From the NCBI GenBank assembly GCA_040881785.1, contig JBBECO010000240.1, forward strand, positions 1-64,000: a stretch of 64,000 bases of DNA, in the 5' to 3' direction. Below, one piece after another: positions 44,118 through 52,902 of the stretch; the stretch's first letter is position 1, and each line of letters opens with the position of its first letter. This DNA is from JACDCA01 sp040881785. GTDB taxonomy: Bacteria; Acidobacteriota; Vicinamibacteria; Vicinamibacterales; 2-12-FULL-66-21. Both the position numbers and the translations under genes were made by a program. The notes beneath the pieces were generated by a model. The model ran no database searches and was not told where the DNA came from. It worked only from the letters and a program-made list of their open reading frames with translations.

Positions 44118-44879
44118 TCAACGCGAGCGCTTACGAGGACCGCGTCCGGGGCCGGTCGACGGACCGAAGCCGGGCCTTCCACTCCGTCCGCCAGGGGCCG
44201 GTGACGGACCCCGACTTGTCGAGGGACCGCGTCCACCGCCCGGCCGGCCGGGATTGCCGCCGCCGAAGCGCCGCCCGGGCGGACGGTTGCCTGCGCCGTG
44301 GCCGTTCCCGTCGGGCTGACCCGTGCCGCCGCGCATCCCGCGGAAGTGGCCTCGCCCGTTGTTGTTGCTGCGGATCGTGAAGTCAGGCACCTGCCGGACT
44401 TCCTTCTGCCCTTCCGGACGCGGCAGCTGGGCCCGTATCAGCCGGCGATGGATCGGGCCTTCCTCGACGGGCGGTACCGACGCCGGGGCCGGGGCCTCGT
44501 CGTCCATCGCCTCGACAACGGCCGCGGCCGGCGGTTCGTCCTGTGCCACAGACGGCTCGCGTGACGCGACGGCCGCCTGCACTTCGTCTTCCGAGCGGAC
44601 GTCCTCGACCAGAGCCTCCGGGGAGGGGACTGCAGCCGGAACGCCCGCCTCGGGCATGCCGGCGAGGACCTCGTGGAACAGGCCCTCCGGAGAGTCCTTG
44701 CGGCTCCGGCGGCGCGGTTCCTTCCCGCCCTTGTAGACGTGCTCCGCGTCACAGGTCGTGCAGCGCGTCTGCTTGACGTCTTCCTCGATCATCGCCACGA
44801 CCGCATGATTCGTCACGCGACGCTCGCGCGGACAGTAGTCGTCCAGAATGTCACCGAGACGCAGCCGGCGCTGCTCCAT
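44118..44879 (-). CDS. Zinc-ribbon protein with RG/RGG-rich tail
   Basis: A 253-residue protein. Residues 1-50 carry a small domain with Cys16, Cys40 and Cys43 and His25 or His47, a likely zinc site (CPRERRVTNHAVV, CTTCDAEHVYK). A disordered acidic and proline-rich middle follows (70-160). The last 85 residues are rich in glycine, arginine and proline, with many RG and GGR motifs (RGHFRGMRGG, RRFGGG, RGPRKRSR). Such tails bind RNA in other systems. I have seen no close match to a named family and call it hypothetical. It is likely cotranscribed with the acetamidase. Confidence 0.72.
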   Translation of the reverse strand: MEQRRLRLGDILDDYCPRERRVTNHAVVAMIEEDVKQTRCTTCDAEHVYKGGKEPRRRSRKDSPEGLFHEVLAGMPEAGVPAAVPSPEALVEDVRSEDEVQAAVASREPSVAQDEPPAAAVVEAMDDEAPAPASVPPVEEGPIHRRLIRAQLPRPEGQKEVRQVPDFTIRSNNNGRGHFRGMRGGTGQPDGNGHGAGNRPPGRRFGGGNPGRPGGGRGPSTSRGPSPAPGGRSGRPGFGPSTGPGRGPRKRSR

Positions 44880-44907
44880 GTACTTGCTACTCCCGAGGTT
44901 GGAATAA

Positions 44908-45046
44908 GGTCAGGGGACAGGTCCCCGTCCTGCACGATGGGGTTGGACTCGATTTCCTTGCAGGTGTGAGAGCGAGTCTAGCAGAGCCGTACCGCCCAGT
45001 GCAAGCCGGACGGGCAACGGCCCTGAGCCCTGGGGGACGGCCCCCG
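44908..45046. repeat. GGGGAC..GTCCCC inverted element (family M)
   Basis: GGGGACAGGTCCCC (44913-44926) and GGGGGACGGCCCCC (45032-45045) bound about 120 bp of gap without a gene. Similar C4/G4 hairpins lie in the gap before sufA. Confidence 0.6.
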
Positions 45047-45052
45047 CGCGTG

Positions 45053-46393
45053 CTATTTGGACCCCTTCGACTGTTCCGAATCGATCCACACGAGCGCGGC
45101 CTCCAGCGGGGCATCCCGCCCGGACAGCAGTGACTCGCGGGTGACCGGAACCCGTTCGTCAGGCAGCACGCCGCGCCCTTCGAGCCGGGTGCCGTCCGCC
45201 GTGACGAAGTCGCCGGTCGCATGGATGAAAACGTCCCCGTTGGGCAGCCGGTCGAACTGCGACGGGAGTGCGGCACCCATCGTGCGCTCGCCGAAGACGC
45301 GCACGCGCTTGAGGGACTGCATCCCGCCCGTGAAGCACTCCGATGCGCTGCCGCTGAGGCCATCCACGAGGATGGCGACGGGCCCCTGGTAGATCTCGAC
45401 GCGCTCGCCGGCAGCGCTCACACGGCGGGGATTGACGGTGAACTTCAACTCGTTGTCCCGCATCTTCATCACACCCAGCGGGATCGCCTCCGGGATGAAG
45501 TGTCCGGCAATCCCCATCAGCATCCCGGCGAGGCCGCCGGGGTTGCCGCGCAGGTCGACGACGATGCCGCTCGCCGAGCGGTGCTGGTCGATCGCGAGCT
45601 GGAAGGGGCGGTCCACAGTGGCCATCCAGATGTTGAATCCCACGACGCCCGCGGTGCGCCCCGCCGGCGTCGTGCGGGTCTCATTCGTCACGCGGACATA
45701 CATCGTGGGCAGGTTGCCGACGGTGATCGGCTGCCCGGGCTGTTCCGCTCGAGCGATCTCGCGCGTCACGCTGGCGCCGGTGCCGTCCTCGAAGGTGACG
45801 TCCACCATCGAACCGGCACGTCCACTGAGGCGTGCGCGAACCATCCGCCACCCCTCGAGCCCGCGCACGCGGTCATCGGCGTCCGGCGCCCCGGCGGCGG
45901 CGACCTCCCAGAGCGGGGCGATCATCCCGGCGACCGGCTTGCCGCCGATGGCCGTCACGCGCCAGCCGGGGCGTACGCCCTGCATCGCCGCGCCGCCTTC
46001 CGGCTCCACGCGGGTGACGAGCACGTCCCGTCCCACGAGCCGCACGTCGAAGCCGGGCGTAGCGAGGCCGCTGACGACGGTCTGTTCTGACGAGCTGTCG
46101 GCGGTGGCGGGCAGGATGGCAAAGTGGGATTGGCCCAGGCGCGCCAGCATGGCGCGGATCACACTGCGCAGCTCTGCCGTCGTCGTCGCGGCCGCGGCCC
46201 TGGGACGGAACTCCTCGCGTGCGGCCTCCCAGTCCACGCCGTTGAAGGTCTTGTCGAAATGGGTGTCGCGGACGATCGTCCACGCGGCGTCGAACGTCTC
46301 GAGGCCCTTGGGGACGTCGGCCGCAAGCCGGCCGTGCCCGAGCCAGAGCGCGGCGGCCGCCGTCGCCACGACCAGAGCGCCGCGCGTCGTCAC
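45053..46393 (-). CDS. Secreted S41-family (C-terminal processing) peptidase
   Basis: A 446-residue protein with a signal peptide (about 1-25). The S41 catalytic serine is in ILVDGLSGSASECFTGGMQ (Ser about 355), and VDLRGNPGGLAGM and GDFVTADGTRLEG are also typical. The start is a GTG overlapping the stop of the LolA-like gene by 4 bp, so the two are probably one transcript. Substrate unknown. Confidence 0.87.
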   Translation of the reverse strand: MTTRGALVVATAAAALWLGHGRLAADVPKGLETFDAAWTIVRDTHFDKTFNGVDWEAAREEFRPRAAAATTTAELRSVIRAMLARLGQSHFAILPATADSSSEQTVVSGLATPGFDVRLVGRDVLVTRVEPEGGAAMQGVRPGWRVTAIGGKPVAGMIAPLWEVAAAGAPDADDRVRGLEGWRMVRARLSGRAGSMVDVTFEDGTGASVTREIARAEQPGQPITVGNLPTMYVRVTNETRTTPAGRTAGVVGFNIWMATVDRPFQLAIDQHRSASGIVVDLRGNPGGLAGMLMGIAGHFIPEAIPLGVMKMRDNELKFTVNPRRVSAAGERVEIYQGPVAILVDGLSGSASECFTGGMQSLKRVRVFGERTMGAALPSQFDRLPNGDVFIHATGDFVTADGTRLEGRGVLPDERVPVTRESLLSGRDAPLEAALVWIDSEQSKGSK

Positions 46394-47193
46394 TTGACGA
46401 GCGCCTTGATCGCCGCCGGGAGCTCGAAGACGGCGGGATCGACCTTGTTGAACGCGATCGACGTGAAGGTCATGATCATCTGGACGCCGGAGACCGTCAG
46501 CTTCATGACCGTCGGCTGGAGCAGATCGCCGAACTTCGTGTAGTCCGACACCGCGCTGGTCATGGAGATCGTGCCCATCGAATTGGTCCGCTCACCCATG
46601 CTGCCGGCCTTCAGGCCCGTCTCGACGTCGTAGAATTCGACGTCCGTCGCGCCCCCCTTTTTTGTGAGCTCGACCCGATAGACCGGGCGCCCTTCGAAGG
46701 TGGTCTTCTCCGTCGTCTTGATCGATTCGTATTTGTGTGGGATCCCCAGGGCACGGTCGAAGTCGGAGTCGAAGGTCTTCTCGTCCAGCTCGGCGCCGGT
46801 CGCCAGCATCGGCCCTGTCATCGGCGACATCGACCACGCCGTGGTGCCGTCGAAGCCCTCGAGGATCTCGCCGATGCCCGCGAGGTTGTTCTTCACAGCG
46901 GCCTTGTTCGGCCTGGCGGCGTTGACCTCGATCGTGCCGGTCATGCCATTGGCCGGGATCGTGATCGAGCCCTTGAGGTTGACCGAACTGACCGCCTCGA
47001 AGGCCTTGCGGCCGCCGCTCGCCTCGATGTGCCGGTCGATGATCGTCTGGGCCGCGGGCAGAGCGGCGTCGGCCGGCTTCTGCGGGGCGGCCGGCGCCTG
47101 GGCCGCGGTAGCCTGCGCCCGGACGGAGGGAGCGGGGAGAAGGACGCACGCAAGCGCGAGGGCAAAGCCCAGCCGCAGAACTCTTGAAATCAT
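46390..47193 (-). CDS. Secreted LolA-like fold protein
   Basis: A 267-residue protein with a signal peptide (1-27, ending PSVRAQ) and a low-complexity Ala/Pro stretch. AAQTIIDRHIEASGGRKAFE begins a domain resembling LolA/LolB or the DUF4292-type fold common in acidobacteria, with GFDGTTAWSMSPM and EFYDVETGLKAG. The start has GGAG about 8 bp upstream. It may carry lipid or act as a lipoprotein chaperone, but only fold-level similarity supports that. Confidence 0.7.
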   Translation of the reverse strand: MISRVLRLGFALALACVLLPAPSVRAQATAAQAPAAPQKPADAALPAAQTIIDRHIEASGGRKAFEAVSSVNLKGSITIPANGMTGTIEVNAARPNKAAVKNNLAGIGEILEGFDGTTAWSMSPMTGPMLATGAELDEKTFDSDFDRALGIPHKYESIKTTEKTTFEGRPVYRVELTKKGGATDVEFYDVETGLKAGSMGERTNSMGTISMTSAVSDYTKFGDLLQPTVMKLTVSGVQMIMTFTSIAFNKVDPAVFELPAAIKALVK

Positions 47194-47246
47194 GAGGAAC
47201 TCCAGGGACAAAACTCTTGGGGGCTGCACCAGTTTACACTCGAAGC

Positions 47247-47471
47247 ATGCTCAAGGGCACCCGCAACGTCATGGTGACGAAAGTTCAGCCGGTCAGTATC
47301 CACGGCCAGATCTCGCTGGACGTCTACTGGGTGGACCCGGACGATTCGCAGGGGCAAGTGAGCCTGGCGCGGACCGGCCCGGAGTCGGTGCCGAAGGACC
47401 TCGAGGCCGGCGACCGCGTGACGCTCCACTACATGTTCGGCGCCGTGACATCGATCACGCGCCAGACTTAG
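47247..47471 (+). CDS. Small conserved-looking hypothetical protein
   Basis: A 74-residue protein, MLKGTRNVMVTKVQP to TSITRQT, with a beta-rich pattern and no signal. QISLDVYWVDPDDSQGQVSL and GDRVTLHYMFGAVTSI look like real protein. The start is the ATG at 47247; a longer start would overlap the divergent promoter region. Its TAG stop is the left junction of a MITE-like element. Confidence 0.6.
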   Translation: MLKGTRNVMVTKVQPVSIHGQISLDVYWVDPDDSQGQVSLARTGPESVPKDLEAGDRVTLHYMFGAVTSITRQT

Positions 47472-47630
47472 TGGTCCCGGGCATAATTACGGCGACGCAC
47501 CGAGACCGGCGAGGCGCCCCGCTGACAAGGCGCGACGACCGAGAATATTGAGCATATTTGAGGGAGGAGCAACGCAGTCAGCGGGGATGCATCGCCGGTC
47601 GAATGCCGCCGTAATTGTGCCCGGGGCCAC
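47471..47630. mobile_element. MITE-like 160-bp hairpin element with TTA duplication
   Basis: Arms of about 55 bp: GTGGTCCCGGGCATAATTAC with GGCG (47471-47494) against CGCCGTAATTGTGCCCGGGG with CCAC (47607-47630), then ACCGGCGA and CCCCGCTGAC inverted within. The 50-bp centre has GAGAATATTGAGCATATTTG. TTA stands at 47468-47470 and 47631-47633, a likely target duplication. No open frame inside. Confidence 0.8.
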
Positions 47631-47641
47631 TTAGCGCACGT

Positions 47642-49105
47642 TCACATCCTCAGGATCGCAGCGACGGTCAGTATGCCTTCCCAGAGGTTGGCAATCCTGA
47701 GGTTTTCATTTTCCTCATGCTGGTTATTGTCGAAGTTGACCGTCGGCACGAGCACGGCCGGGAACCCCAGCGCTTCGATGAACGGCGCAATCGGCACCGT
47801 GCCGCCGAGCGTGCGCAGGTGCACGGGCTCGACGCCGGTCGCCTCCCGGATCGCCGCCGCGAGCGCGCGCGCCTGCCGGTCCATCGGTGAGGTCCGGAAG
47901 GCATTCGTGGCATCGCCGAACGTGGCCAGCCGCGCAATCTTCGAGTGGCTGGCGCGCGTGTCCGCGTCGGGTGCCTGCTCGACGATGTGGTAGCCCTGCT
48001 TGCGGACGTGCGCGCGGATCTTCTCGATCATCGCGGCGGGCGGCGTCTCCTTCACCAGGCGCACGTCAATGGACGCCGTGGCGCTGTCGGGGATGATCGT
48101 CCGCGCGCCGGCGCCGACGAAGGCGCTCACCATCCCGCGCACGTTGAGCGTCGGATACTGCAGCGCCGCCTGGAGCCGGGGGTGCGCCTGTTCCGGCGCG
48201 GCGACGCCGAAGGCGCGAAGCATCGCGGCACTGTCGTCGGGCACGGCCGCGACCATCGCCTGCTCCTCCGGCGAGAGCGGCGCGATCCCGTCGTGCCAGC
48301 CGTCCACGAGGATGCGTCCCTGCTCGTCCTTCATCGAGGCGAGCAGCAGCGCGAGACGCTGCGCGGGATTCGGGATCCAGTTGCCGTAGTTGCCGCTGTG
48401 CACGCCGGCCGTCGGGCCGAAGACGGTGATGTCCACGCGCGCGATGCCGCGCGCCCCGTAGGCGATGGTCGGCCGTCCGCTCGAGTGCTGCGGGCCGTCG
48501 AGGATCACCATCAGGTCGGCCGCGAGCTTCTCGCGGTACTTCGAGATGGCCGGCACGAGGCTCGGCGAGCCGGCTTCCTCCTCGCCGTCCAGGATCACGC
48601 GGATGTTCGACGTCGGCGCCAGGCCGGAAGCCTTCAGCGCGTCGATCGCGGCCAGCGTCATGATGATGGGAGACTTGTCGTCAGACGCCGAGCGCGCGTA
48701 GATGCGGCCGTCGCGGACGACGGGCGTGAACGGGTCCGGCTGCCGCCAGCCCTTCGGATTCACCGGCTGACCGTCGTAGTGGCTGTAGAGCAGCAGCGTC
48801 CGGGTTGCGCCGGCCACCTTCAACTCCGCGTAGACGAGCGGATTGCCGGCGGTCTCGAGCAGCTCCACCGTGAAACCGCGCTTCTGGAACAACCCGCGAA
48901 GGTGTTCGGCGTTGCGGCGGATGTTGGGGCGGTCGGCTGCGACGTTGGGAATCGACAGCAGCTCCACCAGCTCGCCCAGCACCGGCGCCTCGTTGGCCGT
49001 GATCCACGCGCGGACCTTCGGCACCCACGACGACTGCGCCAGGGCCACACCAGGAGAGACGAGCCCCATGGTCAGTGCGATCACGACGGCCTTTTTAAAA
49101 TTCAA
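47642..49105 (-). CDS. Secreted M20-family metallopeptidase
   Basis: A 487-residue dipeptidase-like M20 enzyme. The zinc and catalytic residues are in LLLYSHYDGQPVNP, ARSASDDKSP, LDGEEEAGSPS and GGTVPIAPF. The signal peptide MNFKKAVVIALTMGLVSPGVALAQ is coherent only with the TTG start at 49105, which overlaps the TonB receptor stop by 11 bp. A shorter ATG start at 49069 would lack the positive charges. It acts in the periplasm or outside, perhaps on peptides taken up by the receptor. Confidence 0.87.
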   Translation of the reverse strand: MNFKKAVVIALTMGLVSPGVALAQSSWVPKVRAWITANEAPVLGELVELLSIPNVAADRPNIRRNAEHLRGLFQKRGFTVELLETAGNPLVYAELKVAGATRTLLLYSHYDGQPVNPKGWRQPDPFTPVVRDGRIYARSASDDKSPIIMTLAAIDALKASGLAPTSNIRVILDGEEEAGSPSLVPAISKYREKLAADLMVILDGPQHSSGRPTIAYGARGIARVDITVFGPTAGVHSGNYGNWIPNPAQRLALLLASMKDEQGRILVDGWHDGIAPLSPEEQAMVAAVPDDSAAMLRAFGVAAPEQAHPRLQAALQYPTLNVRGMVSAFVGAGARTIIPDSATASIDVRLVKETPPAAMIEKIRAHVRKQGYHIVEQAPDADTRASHSKIARLATFGDATNAFRTSPMDRQARALAAAIREATGVEPVHLRTLGGTVPIAPFIEALGFPAVLVPTVNFDNNQHEENENLRIANLWEGILTVAAILRM

Positions 49106-51317
49106 TCAACACCCCCAGCGATGGAACGATCGGAATCATCGATTCGAACATGTTGCGCACCATGCGCGAGCGGACGCTCACGCCCGGCGGCGCGAAGCGG
49201 ACGTTGTCGCGATTGAGCACGTTCATGACCTCGGCAAAGAGCGTGAGCCGGCTGCGCGACCAGTTGAACGTGCGGTTCGCGCGCAGGTCCACGCGCGCGT
49301 AGAGCGGCATCCGCACGTCGTTGCGCTGCTCGGACAGGTAGACGACGCCGTCCACCTCGGTGAAGTAGCCCGGCGCCGGCACATTCGAACCGATCCGCGC
49401 CTTGGCGCTGAAGCTGGCGCGATCCGACGTCCGGAAGAATCCATAGACGTTGAACGTATGGCGCTGATCGAAGTCGCCGAAGAACGACTCGCCGGTCAGC
49501 CGATCGGTGTACCGGTTGCGGCTGAAGCTGTACGAGGCCCATCCCGAGAGGCCGCTCGCGGCCTTGCGCTGCAGCAGCACCTCGACGCCCCGCGCGAAGC
49601 CGTCCAGCGACTGCGTGAACCGTGCGAATCGGCTGCCCAGGACGACGAAGTCCCCGACGAGCCGCGTGTCGGCGTCGACCCGGTTGAAGAAGTCCGATTC
49701 GTCGCGATTGTAGAGCGTGACCTGCCAGCGCGTGGACGCGCCGATGCGATGCTCGATCCCCAGATCGACCTGGTCGGCTCGCTGCGGCCGCGTGGCCGGA
49801 GCCGCCAGCGCACCGATCACGTGCTCGAAGTCGGGGAACTGCTGGTAGATGCCCGCGCCGCCGCGGACAGTCAGCCCGGCTGGCAGCGCGAGCTGCGCCT
49901 GGAGCCACGGCGACGTGGTGGACTGGCCCGTCAGCGTCCAGCGGTCCGCGCGGATGCCGGGGACGACCGTGAGTCTTCCGGCCTGCCAGCGCGCCTGCGC
50001 ATAGGCGCCGGCGCGGAGCGCCGAGTCGTCGAAGTCGTTGACGGGATGATACTGGCCGAACACGTAGCGCTGCCGCACGCGGCGTTCCCACGTCCACTCG
50101 GCGACGGCGCCCGCTTCGAAATACACCCGGCGGCCCGCCGAGAAACCGCCGTCCGCGCGCACCGCCGCCTGGCGGTCGTGTCCGTCGTCGATGCGGACGC
50201 CATCGGCCGCCGTGTTGCTGAACCGGTTGACGGATCCGAGCGCGCGCACACCGACGAGACCGCGGGGGCCGGTCAGCTGCCATCCGGCGATGGCGATCAC
50301 CGAGGCATTCCGACCGGTGAAAAACTCCTCCTGGCCGAAGTCATCTTCCTGCCGTTCGGTGCCGCGCGAGCGCCCCGCGATCATCGTGAGCTCGACGCGC
50401 TGCGCGGGCGTGGGGTCGTAGACCAGCTTCGCCTCGGAATCGGTGAACCCGAAGCGTACCGTCGGGTCGATCTGCCGGATGAACAGGTCCAGGTAGCTCT
50501 GCCTCGCCGAGATCAGCCACGAACCGCGCCGGCTCGTGCCGATCGGCCCTTCGAAGACCGCCGACGCGTTGGTGCCGCTGACCGCGACCAGGCCGTGCGT
50601 CCGGTCGCGCGAGCCTTCGCGGAGGCGGAAGTCGATCTCGGCGCCGGTGCGGTTACCGAAACGCTGCGGATACCCACCGCTCAGCAGCGTGACTTCCTGC
50701 AGGATGTCGCTGTTGATCATCGCGACGGACCCCGACGACGAATAGTCTTCGACGGCGCGCACGGTGTGCAGGATGTACGGCGTCGCAAAGCCGTCCACCG
50801 TGAGGTTCATGTGCGAGAAGGGGCTCGCGCGGACGGTGAACTCGCTCCGCAGGTCGTCGCCGGTCACCACGCCGGGCAGGACCTGGACGGCACGGAGCGG
50901 GTCGTCGGCCAGCACGCCCCGCAGGTTCTGCAGCTCGGCGCTACCGAGCAGGTGCTGGGCGGCGACGGCCGGTTCGGCCGGGGCGAACCTGTCGGCCGCC
51001 ACCGTCACCGTCTCGGTGTACGTGCCGGTGCCTTCACTCAAGGGGATGGTGATCGTGACGGGGGTCGCCGAGACCTCCACCTCCCTGCGGACCAGCGCGT
51101 AGCCGATGACCGACACGAACAGGCGCCGGCGGCCATGCGCCACGCGCAGTTCGAAGCGGCCGGCCTCGTCGGTTTGCGCCGAGGGGCCGCCGTCCTCGAT
51201 CGAGACGAGCACCCGCCCGAGCGGCGCCCCCGTGACGCCGTCCACCACGGTCCCGCGGACGATCCCGAGGGAACCCTGGCCGACCGCCAGAACCAGAATT
51301 GTAATAATCGAAACCAT
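49095..51317 (-). CDS. TonB-dependent receptor with N-terminal carboxypeptidase-regulatory-like domain
   Basis: A 740-residue outer-membrane receptor. After a weak signal (1-18), residues 19-95 form a CarboxypepD_reg-like domain (VRGTVVDGVTGAPLGRVLVS). A plug (about 120-230, with TPYILHTVRAVEDYS) and a 22-strand-type barrel follow, ending GVLIEF with terminal phenylalanine. This layout is common in acidobacteria and Bacteroidota. Substrate is unknown; the M20 peptidase sharing its operon suggests peptides. Confidence 0.9.
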   Translation of the reverse strand: MVSIITILVLAVGQGSLGIVRGTVVDGVTGAPLGRVLVSIEDGGPSAQTDEAGRFELRVAHGRRRLFVSVIGYALVRREVEVSATPVTITIPLSEGTGTYTETVTVAADRFAPAEPAVAAQHLLGSAELQNLRGVLADDPLRAVQVLPGVVTGDDLRSEFTVRASPFSHMNLTVDGFATPYILHTVRAVEDYSSSGSVAMINSDILQEVTLLSGGYPQRFGNRTGAEIDFRLREGSRDRTHGLVAVSGTNASAVFEGPIGTSRRGSWLISARQSYLDLFIRQIDPTVRFGFTDSEAKLVYDPTPAQRVELTMIAGRSRGTERQEDDFGQEEFFTGRNASVIAIAGWQLTGPRGLVGVRALGSVNRFSNTAADGVRIDDGHDRQAAVRADGGFSAGRRVYFEAGAVAEWTWERRVRQRYVFGQYHPVNDFDDSALRAGAYAQARWQAGRLTVVPGIRADRWTLTGQSTTSPWLQAQLALPAGLTVRGGAGIYQQFPDFEHVIGALAAPATRPQRADQVDLGIEHRIGASTRWQVTLYNRDESDFFNRVDADTRLVGDFVVLGSRFARFTQSLDGFARGVEVLLQRKAASGLSGWASYSFSRNRYTDRLTGESFFGDFDQRHTFNVYGFFRTSDRASFSAKARIGSNVPAPGYFTEVDGVVYLSEQRNDVRMPLYARVDLRANRTFNWSRSRLTLFAEVMNVLNRDNVRFAPPGVSVRSRMVRNMFESMIPIVPSLGVLIEF

Positions 51318-51480
51318 TTCGTCGGGTGAACCCGGAGTGCCGCTGCGAGATTAGCAGGATTTACTCAGGAATTCGGCCGGTACATCGATTGCTCAATCGT
51401 GTGGTGCAGGCGGCCTGAATATTTGCGGCAGGGAGCCGTGAGTTGCTGGGGAGCCGGGTCGGCTGCAAAAACCAACTAAA

Positions 51481-51512
51481 AAGCCCCGCGTGAAAACGCG
51501 GGGCTTTTTTTT
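51481..51512. terminator. Bidirectional Rho-independent terminator
   Basis: AAGCCCCGCG (51481-51490) and CGCGGGGCTT (51497-51506) form a 10-bp stem around TGAAAA, followed by a T run on the plus strand and preceded by AAAAA. It can end the DGQHR gene transcript on the minus strand. It is the clearest terminator in the window. Confidence 0.92.
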
Positions 51513-51527
51513 CTGTCTGCGCCAGCT

Positions 51528-51640
51528 GTCACGAACTTACCGCCGAGATCGCAGAAGGCGCTGAGGACATTGGGATCAGCCTGAATACTCTCCTTGAGAT
51601 GCTTGGCGTCCTCTGCGCGCTTTGCGGTTAATCCGTGACG
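51528..51640. repeat. Family A inverted element with matched ends
   Basis: Left: GTCACGAACTTACCGCCGAG and TCGCAGAAGGCGCTGAGG. Right: GGCGTCCTCTGCGCGCTTTG and GCGGTTAATCCGTGAC. This copy shows the outer ends GTCACG..CGTGAC of the element best. Confidence 0.75.
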
Positions 51641-51650
51641 GCAGTTCCGC

Positions 51651-52784
51651 TCACACCACCGCCCCCTCCGGGTACTGGAGCGCCAGGCGCAATTCTTTGG
51701 CGAGCGACTCCACCGTCGTCCCGGACTTCCACGCCCCCTGGGTTTCGAATCGCAGGTCGCCGATGCGGCGGCCCCACGGTGAGATGACGCGGCCGATGGC
51801 CCGGAAGTCGGTGCGGTCCGCGTGCTCCTGGTCGAGACGCTGCACGACGTCGGGGGCGACGCGAATGAAGGCGCGCATCGCGGTCGCGGACTTGATGCTG
51901 TACTTGCGTCCGTTCCAGGCGGCGTTGAAGACCTGCGCGACCTGCTTCAGGTAATTCACGTAGAACTTCTTCGCCTCGTCCCGGAAGGCGTCCCCCTTGC
52001 GGCCGGCGCCGAAGGCCTCGGTCGCAAACAGCTTCTTCAGCTCCTGCGCAAGCGGCGCCTGCGCGATCTTGCCCCTGCCGACGCCGAGCAGCTTGATCTC
52101 GCCGTACAGCGGCGAGTCCTCCCGGTCGTTCAGCGCGCGCACGACATCGTGGGCCGCCGCGAGGCTGTCGTCGGCGTAGAGCTGCCGCCCGGAGAGCGAC
52201 ACGAGATGCGACGCGTTGAGGCGCGTGTGCTTCGCGTTGATCGTGACGAACATCTGCACGATGTGGTCTTCCGGGAGCTTGTCGAAGATGACCGCCGGCA
52301 CGCTGAAGTCTTCCCCTTCGAAGCGCTCGCGGTCCGCGTGCAGCGCCAGCAGCCGGTGCTGGCCGTCGATCGCGCGAAGGATCCCTTCCCGCTCGGGCAC
52401 TTTCAGGATGCCGATCGAGGCCCCCTCTTCCGCCGGCTCGAACTTCAGGTGCTCGTCGCACGAGATGATCACGGCGCCGGGGATCGACGGGAGGTCGCGC
52501 GCCTGCCGGCACTGCTCGTAGTACTGGACGAGCTCGTCGATCTTCTTGCGGATGATCTGCCGCTGGTAGGCCTTCTCGTTGGCGGCGATGCGCCGCTCGA
52601 GCAGGTCCCAGTTGATCTTGGACGGATGCGCCGGCTTCCGGCGTCCGCCGCGGACGCCCTGCGCCTGCTCGCCGTAGCTGAGCACCTCGAAGCGCACCAG
52701 CTTGTCGATGTCCTTCGCGCTCAAGGACGCCTGGTAGAACGTGACGCCGAACTGCTGCATCCGGATGGCCGCAACGCTGATCAT
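51651..52784 (-). CDS. Orphan DGQHR-domain protein (DndB-like)
   Basis: A 377-residue protein with the motif RAIDGQHRLLAL (137-148), the signature shared with DndB/DptB, regulators of DNA phosphorothioation. The N-terminal 100 residues are charged and helical. No dndA, C, D, E or F homologs are in the window. The copy is flanked by a strong terminator and by an MFS gene on the same strand. As an isolated member it may bind DNA or act in another defence or repair context. Confidence 0.85.
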   Translation of the reverse strand: MISVAAIRMQQFGVTFYQASLSAKDIDKLVRFEVLSYGEQAQGVRGGRRKPAHPSKINWDLLERRIAANEKAYQRQIIRKKIDELVQYYEQCRQARDLPSIPGAVIISCDEHLKFEPAEEGASIGILKVPEREGILRAIDGQHRLLALHADRERFEGEDFSVPAVIFDKLPEDHIVQMFVTINAKHTRLNASHLVSLSGRQLYADDSLAAAHDVVRALNDREDSPLYGEIKLLGVGRGKIAQAPLAQELKKLFATEAFGAGRKGDAFRDEAKKFYVNYLKQVAQVFNAAWNGRKYSIKSATAMRAFIRVAPDVVQRLDQEHADRTDFRAIGRVISPWGRRIGDLRFETQGAWKSGTTVESLAKELRLALQYPEGAVV

Positions 52785-52902
52785 AGGTGGCTGCTCACTT
52801 GGAGGTCCGAGGACGCAAGATCATAAGCTTTTCGACCCCAGTTTATCGGTTCCAGGACGACGCGGCTTTGCCGATCGCACTAAATAGCTGACATCTCAGG
52901 AC

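Noticed and set aside
51651..52784. Phosphorothioation (Dnd) island
   Set aside because: Only the DGQHR gene is present, and no dndC, dndD, dndE or cysteine desulfurase gene of that type adjoins it.
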